Below, one piece after another: positions 7,718 through 14,162 of a stretch of 25,134 nt of DNA (positions are counted from its first letter, which is position 1; each line of letters starts with the position of its first letter). This DNA comes from a virus. The stretch lies in IMG/VR virus record IMGVR_UViG_3300003409_000275, positions 1 to 25,134 of that record. One strand, written 5' to 3'. A program made the translations under genes and the position numbers. The notes beneath the pieces are model-generated. The model saw nothing but the letters and a program-made list of their open reading frames with translations, searched no databases and was not told the DNA's origin.

Positions 7718-8809
7718 ATGTCTGTAGAACAGAAGATCAAGGAACTTCTAGAGTCAGTTGAAGCGAAGCAAGAAGAAGTTGTTGCTGAAGAAGTTGAAAC
7801 TGCTGAAGAAGTAATTGCAGAAGACGTTTCTGAAGAAGAAGTTGTCGCTGAAGAAGTCGAAGAGATTGAAGAAGCGAAGGCGAAGAAAGACGTTAAAGAA
7901 GAAGAAGACGAAGACGAAGAGTCTGAAGATGATTCTGAAGAAGACGAAGAAGAAATGTCTGAAGCGAAGTCTGTCAAAGAAGAAGAAGATGAAGATGAAG
8001 ACGAAGATGAGTCTGACGATTCTGACGATGACGATGACGATGACGAAGAAGAAATGGAAGAAGGTAAAGGCAAGAAGAAGATGGGATACAAGAAGGAAGA
8101 TATCGATCTTTCTGCAGACGTATCTGCATTAGTCGAAGGTGCTGAACTTTCTGAAGAATTCCAAGAGAAAGCGAAAACTATCTTTGAAGCGGCAGTATTG
8201 ACTCGCATCGAAGAAGCAGTTGCTGATCTTGAAGAAAAGTTTGACGCTAAACTTGCAGAAGAAGTTGAAGTCGCTAAAACTGATCTCGTAGAAAAAGTTG
8301 ACTCATACTTGGGTTACATCGTAGAGCAGTGGGTTGCAGACAACGAACTCGCAGTTGAGCGTGGATTGAAGACTGAAATCGCTGAAGATTTCATCACTTC
8401 ACTCAAGCAAGTATTCGTGGAACATTATATTGACGTTCCTGAAGAAAAATACGATGTTCTTGGTGAACAAGCATCTAAGATTGATTCTCTTGAAGAGAAA
8501 CTCAATGAGCAGATGGAAAAGAACATCGAATTAGTAAAACAGTATGGAGATTTGGTGAAAGAGCAAACAGTTGCCCAGTTTGCTTCTGATCTTGCAGAGA
8601 CTGATGCTGAGAAGTTCAAGTCACTTGCAGAAAATATTCAGTTTGAAACACATGATAAGTTTATGGAAGACCTCCAGACTATCAAAGAATCTTACTTCAA
8701 GAAAGTATCTGATTCTGCAGTAGAGGAAGTCGTTTTGGAAGAAAGTGTCCAAACTGAAGCAGTGTCTAGCGTCATGTCACAATATGCGAAAGCATTGGCA
8801 AAACGTTAA
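7718..8809 (+). CDS. 22: major prohead scaffold protein gp22
   Basis: Internal scaffold of the prohead, lying between gp21 and gp23 as in T4. The 363 residues are longer than T4 gp22 (269). The N-terminal third is extremely acidic: residues about 15-120 are mostly Glu/Asp in runs such as EEEDEDEESEDDSEEDEEE and SDDDDDDDEEEMEEG, ending in a short basic patch (GKGKKK). The remaining two thirds are helical, likely coiled coil, with segments such as LSEEFQEKAKTIFEAAVLTR, VEQWVADNELAVERGLKTEI and SKIDSLEEKLNEQMEKN, which are typical of gp22 of marine T4-like phages. The acidic tract is built from repeated GAA/GAC/GAT codons and explains the length excess. The reverse-strand Ser-rich frame over it is a shadow. 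Confidence 0.93.
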   Translation: MSVEQKIKELLESVEAKQEEVVAEEVETAEEVIAEDVSEEEVVAEEVEEIEEAKAKKDVKEEEDEDEESEDDSEEDEEEMSEAKSVKEEEDEDEDEDESDDSDDDDDDDEEEMEEGKGKKKMGYKKEDIDLSADVSALVEGAELSEEFQEKAKTIFEAAVLTRIEEAVADLEEKFDAKLAEEVEVAKTDLVEKVDSYLGYIVEQWVADNELAVERGLKTEIAEDFITSLKQVFVEHYIDVPEEKYDVLGEQASKIDSLEEKLNEQMEKNIELVKQYGDLVKEQTVAQFASDLAETDAEKFKSLAENIQFETHDKFMEDLQTIKESYFKKVSDSAVEEVVLEESVQTEAVSSVMSQYAKALAKR

Positions 8810-8812
8810 GAT

Positions 8813-8820
8813 TATAAATA
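8813..8820 (+). promoter_or_regulatory. T4-type late promoter upstream of gp23
   Basis: Perfect TATAAATA 4 bases after the gp22 stop and 36 bases before the gp23 ATG, followed by AAGGAG as the ribosome binding site. This matches strong late expression of the capsid gene. Confidence 0.87.
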
Positions 8821-8856
8821 TTACAGTTAATTTAAACCACTAAGGAGACATAAACA

Positions 8857-10113
8857 ATGTTTATGACTGAAGAACTTCAGAAGAAGTGGGCGCCAGTTCT
8901 CGAACACGCCGATCTTCCTGAGATCAAAGATAACTACAAGAAAGCAGTAACTACTGTTCTTCTTGAGAACCAAGAAAAAGCACTCCGTGAAGAGCGTAAT
9001 ACTCTTTTTGAAGCGGCACCAGTTAACTCTACTGGTTCTGACGTTGCAGGTTTTGACCCAGTATTGATTTCACTGGTTCGCCGTTCTGCACCTAACATGA
9101 TCGCATACGATGTATGTGGTGTTCAACCAATGTCAGCACCTACTGGTCTGATCTTTGCAATGAAGTCACGCTACAGCGCACAAGACGGCACTGAAGCACT
9201 CTTCAACGAAGCAGACACTGACTTCTCTGGTGTTGGTACTCACGCAGGTTCTAACCCTGTTGATGGTTCTTACACAACTGGTACTGGTGCGGCAACTGCT
9301 GACGGTGAAGCATTGGGTGACGGTGCGGTATCTATGGGTGACTCTGGTCACTTCAACCAGATGGCATTCTCAATCGAGAAGACCACTGTTACTGCAAAGA
9401 CACGCGCTTTGAAAGCAGAGTACACTACTGAACTCGCGCAAGATTTGAAAGCAGTTCATGGTTTGGACGCAGAGACTGAACTCTCTAACATCCTTTCTAC
9501 TGAAATCCTTTCAGAAATCAACCGTGAAGTTATCCGTACTATCTTCACTTCTGCTTCTGCAGGTGCGCAGTCTGGTACAGCAACAGCAGGTACTTTTGAC
9601 CTTGACGTTGACTCAAATGGTCGTTGGTCTGTAGAACGCTTCAAGGGACTCTTGTTCCAAATTGAGCGTGATGCAAACTCAATTGCTTTGTCTACTCGCC
9701 GTGGTAAGGGTAACTTCATCATCACTTCTTCAGACGTTGCTTCTGCATTGGCAATGGCGGGTGTACTTGACTACACTCCTGCTCTGCAGACTAACCTGAA
9801 CGTTGATGACGCAGGTAACACTTTCGCAGGTACTATCAATGGTCGTATCAAAGTATACGTTGATCCATACAGTGCAAACGGTTCTGCTAACCAGTTCTAC
9901 ACTGTTGGTTACAAGGGTACTTCTGCATATGACGCAGGTATCTTCTACTGCCCATACGTTCCACTGCAAATGGTTAAAGCAGTTGGCGAGAACACTTTCC
10001 AACCTAAGATTGGATTCAAGACTCGTTACGGTATGGTTGCTAACCCATTCACTTCATTGAGTGCGGGTCAGAACACTTACTACCGTAAGACTAAGGTCAC
10101 TAACTTGACCTAA
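8857..10113 (+). CDS. 23: major capsid protein gp23 precursor
   Basis: Main head shell protein (HK97 fold). The 418 residues are shorter than T4 gp23 (521). Conserved blocks include DPVLISLVRRSAPNMIAYDV (about 67-86), the capsid-family segment VQPMSAPTGLIFAMKSRY, FSIEKTTVTAKTRALKAEYT, ELAQDLKAVHGLDAE, and the C-terminal PYVPLQMVKAVGENTFQPKI and KTRYGMVANPF. The gp21 consensus (I/L)-x-E is met at L50-F51-E52 before A53. Cleavage there would remove a 52-residue helical propeptide, comparable to E65 in T4 gp23. A second ATG two codons in (8863) is possible, but the spacing from AAGGAG favours 8857. Codon use is highly biased (CGT, GGT, AAC), as expected for an abundant protein. Confidence 0.97.
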   Translation: MFMTEELQKKWAPVLEHADLPEIKDNYKKAVTTVLLENQEKALREERNTLFEAAPVNSTGSDVAGFDPVLISLVRRSAPNMIAYDVCGVQPMSAPTGLIFAMKSRYSAQDGTEALFNEADTDFSGVGTHAGSNPVDGSYTTGTGAATADGEALGDGAVSMGDSGHFNQMAFSIEKTTVTAKTRALKAEYTTELAQDLKAVHGLDAETELSNILSTEILSEINREVIRTIFTSASAGAQSGTATAGTFDLDVDSNGRWSVERFKGLLFQIERDANSIALSTRRGKGNFIITSSDVASALAMAGVLDYTPALQTNLNVDDAGNTFAGTINGRIKVYVDPYSANGSANQFYTVGYKGTSAYDAGIFYCPYVPLQMVKAVGENTFQPKIGFKTRYGMVANPFTSLSAGQNTYYRKTKVTNLT

Positions 10114-10137
10114 GTTTTACTCTAAGTAAGACGAAGA

Positions 10138-10161
10138 GGGGTGCGAAAGCACCCCTTTTTT
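10138..10161 (+). terminator. intrinsic terminator after gp23
   Basis: A 7-bp perfect stem GGGGTGC (10138-10144) and GCACCCC (10149-10155) with a GAAA tetraloop is followed by six T (10156-10161). This is a textbook Rho-independent terminator, 24 bases after the gp23 stop. Confidence 0.95.
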
Positions 10162-10165
10162 GTTA

Positions 10166-10173
10166 TATAAATA
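10166..10173 (+). promoter_or_regulatory. T4-type late promoter after the gp23 terminator
   Basis: Perfect TATAAATA only 4 bases after the terminator T-tract. It restarts late transcription for the 47-aa gene and the gp3-like gene; GAAGGAG at about 10186-10192 is the ribosome binding site. Confidence 0.85.
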
Positions 10174-10198
10174 CTAATGTGATTTGAAGGAGATAACT

Positions 10199-10342
10199 AT
10201 GGCAAAATCATCTACAAATATTGCGTGGAAACCTGATGGGGTCAAGAAAGGAACCTCTATTGGTCGTGGAACTATTAAAATGCAAACCATGAACAAAGGT
10301 AAAAAACGATCTTTCAAAAAGTATCGTGGACAGGGTAAGTAA
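10199..10342 (+). CDS. 47-aa basic protein between gp23 and gp3
   Basis: A 47-codon ORF with a strong ribosome binding site (GAAGGAG, about 7 bases before the ATG) and its own late promoter. The protein is very basic: WKPDGVKKGTSIGRGTIKM in the middle, then KGKKRSFKKYRGQGK at the end. It has no acidic cluster or hydrophobic segment, so it may bind nucleic acid or the inside of the capsid. I recall small basic ORFs of this kind at the same position in marine T4-like phages, of unknown function. Its stop TAA directly abuts the ATG of the next gene. Confidence 0.8.
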   Translation: MAKSSTNIAWKPDGVKKGTSIGRGTIKMQTMNKGKKRSFKKYRGQGK

Positions 10343-10942
10343 ATGAGTATCGATCCATCAGACATCAATATCAATATCCAAGCGAGTAATTGGACAAACC
10401 AGACTACGCAAAATACTAATTATATTGCACCGTCTCAGTTCATCTTCACGATGAGTACTGCTAAAAACGTATCGTTCTTTTGTCAGACTGCTAACATTCC
10501 TGCAGTGAATCTTGGTCAAGCACCAATGACTACTCGTGTGAATGATATTGCGATGCCTGGCGATAAGGTAACATTCGGTGATCTCATAATCTCATTCCTT
10601 GTAGATGAAGATATGACCAACTACAAAGAAATCTTCAACTGGATGAAGAAGATTGGTACTGCAGAAAATGAAGAAGACTATGTTCGTTTCTTGAGAGAGC
10701 AAGCATACAAGCATCCAAACTCTGCTACAACCAAACCACTTCCAGTAGCACCAACTATGACAGATGCGACATTGAGTATCCTGTCTAGTTCAAACAATGT
10801 GACTAATGAGATCAAGTTTTACAACCTATTCCCTGTATCATTGGAAGGGTTACAATTTGATACCACAGATACGGCATATACATATTTAACTGCAAGTGCT
10901 AGTTTCCACTTCTCACATTACGAAATAGTGGAGAGAACTTAA
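10343..10942 (+). CDS. 3: gp3-like tail completion protein (tail tube/gp54-like fold)
   Basis: A 199-residue protein with features of the tail tube superfamily: NYIAPSQFIFTMSTAKNVSF (about 27-46), then FFCQTANIPAVNLGQAP, a MPGDKVTFGDLIISFLVDE segment and a final beta segment YTYLTASASFHFSHYEIV. In marine T4-like phages the gene between gp23 and uvsY is normally annotated as gp3, the tail terminator or sheath stabiliser that caps the tube. Position and length (T4 gp3 is 176) fit. The sequence alone would equally suit a gp19/gp54-type tube or baseplate-tube junction protein, so the gp3 name is an inference from synteny. It starts on the base after the preceding stop. Confidence 0.7.
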   Translation: MSIDPSDININIQASNWTNQTTQNTNYIAPSQFIFTMSTAKNVSFFCQTANIPAVNLGQAPMTTRVNDIAMPGDKVTFGDLIISFLVDEDMTNYKEIFNWMKKIGTAENEEDYVRFLREQAYKHPNSATTKPLPVAPTMTDATLSILSSSNNVTNEIKFYNLFPVSLEGLQFDTTDTAYTYLTASASFHFSHYEIVERT

Positions 10943-10963
10943 CATTATAAAGGTGATTATATA

Positions 10964-11407
10964 ATGGTCGATTTAGACAAACTGAAAGATATGTGGGCGC
11001 GAGATGCTCAGACTGATGAAACAGAACTTGGTCAAGAAGCACTCCGCGTACCAAATCTACACGCTAAATGGTTAGCGATTTATAGTGATGCTAAACTGGT
11101 GTTGAGAAAGCACCAGAGTGATCTATACAAACTCCGTAAAGTAAAATACAAATACTACCGTGGTGAGATGACTCAGCAAGAGTTGGAAGTCATGGGGTGG
11201 GAACAGTATCTTGGATCAAAACCACTCAAGAATGAGATGGATGAAATCCTAAAGACCGATACTGATATCATTAATAAAGAAGATCGTATTTTTTACCAAC
11301 AGACTGTGGTTGATTTCCTAGAGCAAGTCATTCGCTCAATCAACTCGCGTGGGTGGGATATCAAGAATGCGATTGAGTGGAATAAATTTACGCAAGGTAC
11401 AATATAA
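10964..11407 (+). CDS. uvsY: recombination mediator UvsY
   Basis: Helps load the UvsX recombinase on gp32-coated single-stranded DNA. The 147 residues (T4 UvsY is 137) start with LDKLKDMWARDAQTDETELG, typical of the family. They contain PNLHAKWLAIYSD, LYKLRKVKYKYYRGEMTQQE and a GWEQYLGSKPLKNEMDEIL block, followed by a helical C-terminus that would mediate hexamer formation. A spaced ribosome binding site (AAAGGTGAT) precedes the ATG. The gene is followed by the rubredoxin gene with a one-base overlap (TAATG) and lies in the usual uvsY-uvsW neighbourhood. UvsX itself is not in the window. Confidence 0.93.
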   Translation: MVDLDKLKDMWARDAQTDETELGQEALRVPNLHAKWLAIYSDAKLVLRKHQSDLYKLRKVKYKYYRGEMTQQELEVMGWEQYLGSKPLKNEMDEILKTDTDIINKEDRIFYQQTVVDFLEQVIRSINSRGWDIKNAIEWNKFTQGTI

Positions 11408-11571
11408 TGTCTGCTTATGTTTGTCCAATTTGTGGACATGTTCATGATGAGGAAACTGGTGATATTGAACATGGTATCATGCCAGGCACTAAGTGGGAAG
11501 ATGTTCCCGATTCATTTTTATGTCCAAGTTGTGATGCACCAAAAAGTGTGTATATTGAGTTAGATGGATAA
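11407..11571 (+). CDS. rubredoxin (54 aa)
   Basis: A complete 54-residue rubredoxin, the usual size for a single-domain member. The four iron-binding cysteines are in the two canonical knuckles, CPIC (C6, C9) and CPSC (C39, C42). The intervening signature ETGDIEHGIMPGTKWEDVPD matches the family consensus for the loop and PGT-x-(F/W)-E-D-(L/V)-P-D motif, including the aromatic W30. It would be a cytoplasmic one-electron carrier. Its partner is unknown; no rubredoxin reductase is seen. It starts within the uvsY stop (TAATG) and overlaps the uvsW start by 8 bp, so it is co-transcribed with core recombination genes. It is too short for many gene-finding cut-offs. Confidence 0.95.
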   Translation: MSAYVCPICGHVHDEETGDIEHGIMPGTKWEDVPDSFLCPSCDAPKSVYIELDG

Positions 11572-13018
11572 ATTATCGATTGAAAAAGTCGATGAAGTGT
11601 ATATGAAGGTTTATTGCGAACCTAGTACTGCACAGGAACTATCAGACTTTTTTACATTCAAGGTGCCAGGATGCGAGTTCGTACCCTCATATCGTAATAA
11701 GATGTGGGATGGTAAGATTCGTCTGTACAACATGTGGAACAAGACTCTCTATATTGGATTGCTTCATTATGTGGAAGCATTCTGTGAGTCTCGTGGATAT
11801 ATGTTGGAGAATACAATCCGTGAAAGACCAGAGATTGATGTCAAAGAATTGGTTGGATTCTTAAAGCACTTGAAGTTACCATTTGAACCTAGAGACTACC
11901 AAGTCGATGCTATCCTAAATGGTATCAACAAAAAACGTATGTTGCTACTATCACCCACAGGTTCAGGTAAGTCGTTTATCATCTATGGGTTGATTAGATA
12001 TATACTTGCAACCAGACCAGATAGTCGTGTATTGCTTGTTGTTCCAACCACATCGTTGGTTGCTCAGATGAAGAGTGACTTCAAGGAGTATGGAATCAAT
12101 GAGAACTGGATATCGATGATCTATCAGGGGATGGATAAAAACGTTGATAACAAAATCATCATTTCAACTTGGCAGTCTATATATAAGGAAAAGAAATCGT
12201 TCTTTTCAAAGTTTACAACTGTCATCGGTGATGAAGCGCACAACTTTAAAGCGAAGTCACTCACATCCATTCTAGAAAAAGCAACAGACGCAGAGTTTCG
12301 TTTTGGTACAACAGGTACACTTGACGGCACTAAGACACATAAGTTAGTATTAGAGGGTTTATTTGGTCAGGTGGAAAGATTCACCACAACCAAAAAACTC
12401 ATGAAGGAAAAGTCTCTCGCTAAACTGAACATCACATGTTTACAGTTAGAGTACCCAGAAGAGGTTCGTAAAGAGACTAAGAAATTAAAGTATGCTGAAG
12501 AGATTGACTTCTTGATCAGCAACGAAAAGCGAAATAAGTTTATCCGTAACTTGGTGGTTAAACAGAAGGGGAATACCCTCGTATTATTTCAAATGGTAGA
12601 GAAACACGGTGCAGTACTGTATAAGTTGATTTCTGATGCGGTAGATACCAACCGAAAGGTTTTCTTTGTTCATGGTGGAGTACAGACCGATACAAGGGAA
12701 CAAATTCGTGCTATCACAGAACAAGAAAACGATGCAATTATCATCGCATCTTACGGTACGTTTAGTACCGGCATTAATATTAAAAATCTTCTTAACATCG
12801 TGTTCGCTTCACCAAGTAAGTCAAGGATTAGAAACCTGCAGTCTATCGGTAGAGGACTTAGACTTAAAGAAGGAAAAACCGAAGCAAATCTCTACGACCT
12901 TGGGGATAACTTGTCCTATAAATCTCATAGGAACTTCACACTAGATCATATGGTAGAACGTATTAAAATTTACAATGAAGAGAAATTTGATTACAAAATA
13001 ATAAAGGTACAACTATGA
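11564..13018 (+). CDS. uvsW: RNA-DNA/DNA helicase UvsW
   Basis: Superfamily 2 helicase that unwinds R-loops and branched DNA, shutting down origin-dependent replication and promoting recombination-dependent replication in T4. The 484 residues (T4 UvsW is 503) begin with the UvsW-specific N-terminal domain, including PGCEFVPSYRNKMWDGKIRL (35-54). Then come Walker A SPTGSGKS (130-137), DEAH box (223-226) after TTVIG, motif III TTGTLDGT, and motif VI IGRGLRLKEGK near the C-terminal third. The ATG lies within the end of the rubredoxin gene. The stop overlaps the next start by 4 bp (ATGA). Confidence 0.96.
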   Translation: MDKLSIEKVDEVYMKVYCEPSTAQELSDFFTFKVPGCEFVPSYRNKMWDGKIRLYNMWNKTLYIGLLHYVEAFCESRGYMLENTIRERPEIDVKELVGFLKHLKLPFEPRDYQVDAILNGINKKRMLLLSPTGSGKSFIIYGLIRYILATRPDSRVLLVVPTTSLVAQMKSDFKEYGINENWISMIYQGMDKNVDNKIIISTWQSIYKEKKSFFSKFTTVIGDEAHNFKAKSLTSILEKATDAEFRFGTTGTLDGTKTHKLVLEGLFGQVERFTTTKKLMKEKSLAKLNITCLQLEYPEEVRKETKKLKYAEEIDFLISNEKRNKFIRNLVVKQKGNTLVLFQMVEKHGAVLYKLISDAVDTNRKVFFVHGGVQTDTREQIRAITEQENDAIIIASYGTFSTGINIKNLLNIVFASPSKSRIRNLQSIGRGLRLKEGKTEANLYDLGDNLSYKSHRNFTLDHMVERIKIYNEEKFDYKIIKVQL

Positions 13019-13401
13019 TTAAGATGATCCAACTTAATACAGGTGAATATCTCATTGGTGATCTGAAGGGGTATGAGGATGAATCTCTAGATATGATCGC
13101 AATGATTAAACCTGCTAAGGTGGTGGAGATGTCTGTTGCTGATGATAAAGATGATATCAACTTCACTTATGGTATTACTCGTTATGCACCATTTGCTAAA
13201 GATGATCTATACATGGTGCGTAAGAGTGCTATATGCGTCATTTGTGAACCAACAGAAGGTATCAAAGCGTACTACCTAAATACTGTTAGAGATGTAGAAG
13301 AAGATATTGTTGAAAGGTTTGAGAAACTGCACAAAGAAGAAGAGCAGGAAACAGACCTTGATTGGGATGATGATGACTATGATTCAGGAACAATACATTA
13401 G
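13015..13401 (+). CDS. small Sm-like (LSM-fold candidate) protein
   Basis: A 128-residue protein. Its N-terminus, IKMIQLNTGEYLIGDLKGYE, looks like the first strands of an Sm-like beta barrel, as in many short phage proteins beginning with 'G-E-x-(L/I)-I-G'. The middle has beta-type segments (YMVRKSAICVICEPTEGIKA), and the C-terminal 35 residues are charged and acidic (EEEQETDLDWDDDDYDS). Proteins of this look are common in marine T4-like phages and are usually hypothetical. RNA binding would be an inference from the fold only. It overlaps the uvsW stop by 4 bp and ends the recombination operon before the gp55 promoter region. Confidence 0.8.
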   Translation: MIKMIQLNTGEYLIGDLKGYEDESLDMIAMIKPAKVVEMSVADDKDDINFTYGITRYAPFAKDDLYMVRKSAICVICEPTEGIKAYYLNTVRDVEEDIVERFEKLHKEEEQETDLDWDDDDYDSGTIH

Positions 13402-13589
13402 ATATAGATGTATCTTCAACCGAGGACATCGCGAATACTACACCTCTGTCAACCCTTTGTCAACAACTTTCTTTCATTTACAACACATTATTGCCTTAAT
13501 GGCAGTATTGCCTTCTTTTCACTTGACAACTGTTTAATATTACGCTATTATGGGTAATACAACTACTAGAATATGGGAAAAACTAAACT
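13402..13589. other. 188-bp intergenic control region before gp55
   Basis: The longest gene-free stretch in the window. It holds two TGTCAAC direct repeats (13447-13453, 13458-13464; 11 bases start to start), an inverted copy of TTGTCAA overlapping the -35 box at 13523, and a near-consensus sigma70 promoter. A 53-codon ORF (13379-13537) runs through it, but it resembles nothing I know and covers the promoter, so I do not call it. Confidence 0.6.
13523..13551 (+). promoter_or_regulatory. sigma70-type promoter upstream of gp55
   Basis: Perfect -35 TTGACA (13523-13528), a 17-base spacer and -10 TATTAT (13546-13551; 5 of 6 consensus). Predicted start is near 13558, giving a leader of about 30 bases before the gp55 ATG. 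A host-polymerase promoter is what one expects for the late sigma factor gene, which must be made before late transcription. Confidence 0.85.
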
Positions 13590-14162
13590 ATGGCAAAAGA
13601 CCCAAGACATTATGTCGATAACAAGGAGTTCTTGGAAGCATTCAAACAATACAAGCAAGAGATAGCAGAAGCGCAAGAAAAGGGAGAACAAATCCCTCGT
13701 GTTCCAGACTATATCGGTGAATGTTTCTTAAAGATCGCACAGCACCTTTCTTACAGACCTAACTTTATCAACTACACATATAAGCACGATATGATCTCTG
13801 ATGGTGTAGAGAACTGTTTGATGTACTGTAAGAACTTTGATCCAGAGAAATCTTCTAATCCATTTGCATACTTTACTCAGATCATCTACTATGCATTCCT
13901 GAGACGCATTCAGCGTGAGAAGAAGCAGACAGAATTAAAAATGAGATATGTCAACTCATTACAAATCGATGAGGAGATGTTCATCAATGAGTTCGATGAT
14001 CTTGATCCATCATACAAGAATACCTACGTTGAGTATTTGCGCAGTGGTAATCTAGTTGGTGATACTTTCCTAAAAGAACAAAATCAAGATAAAGAAACTC
14101 AGAAAGAAGAAATTCAACAAGAAGTTATTGGGTTGGAAAACTTTATGGATGATAAAGAATGA
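13590..14162 (+). CDS. 55: late-transcription sigma factor gp55
   Basis: Phage sigma factor that directs host RNA polymerase to TATAAATA promoters. The 190 residues (T4 gp55 is 185) show the characteristic region: LKIAQHLSYRPNFINYTYKH, DMISDGVENCLMYCKNFDPE and FAYFTQIIYYAFLRRIQREK, which correspond to the region 2 core-binding and -10 recognition segment. The C-terminus ends GLENFMDDKE; the hydrophobic-acidic pattern resembles the sliding-clamp-binding tail of T4 gp55, an inference. The perfect late octamers in this window are its likely targets. It overlaps the halogenase start by 4 bp (ATGA). Confidence 0.95.
   Translation: MAKDPRHYVDNKEFLEAFKQYKQEIAEAQEKGEQIPRVPDYIGECFLKIAQHLSYRPNFINYTYKHDMISDGVENCLMYCKNFDPEKSSNPFAYFTQIIYYAFLRRIQREKKQTELKMRYVNSLQIDEEMFINEFDDLDPSYKNTYVEYLRSGNLVGDTFLKEQNQDKETQKEEIQQEVIGLENFMDDKE

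Noticed and set aside
7681-8208. Ser-rich 175-codon reading frame on the reverse strand
   Set aside because: It is the antisense of the acidic GAA/GAC/GAT tract of gp22; TTC/GTC/ATC-type complement codons give poly-Ser. No ribosome binding site or plausible protein pattern.
10138-10161. Hairpin after gp23 considered as a CRISPR-like or attachment repeat
   Set aside because: It occurs once and has the classic stem-tetraloop-T-tract of a terminator.
13379-13537. 53-codon ORF (extended frame from 13307) across the gp55 upstream region
   Set aside because: It overlaps the end of the Sm-like gene in another frame and covers the -35 box of a strong promoter; composition is not protein-like and no good ribosome binding site is seen.
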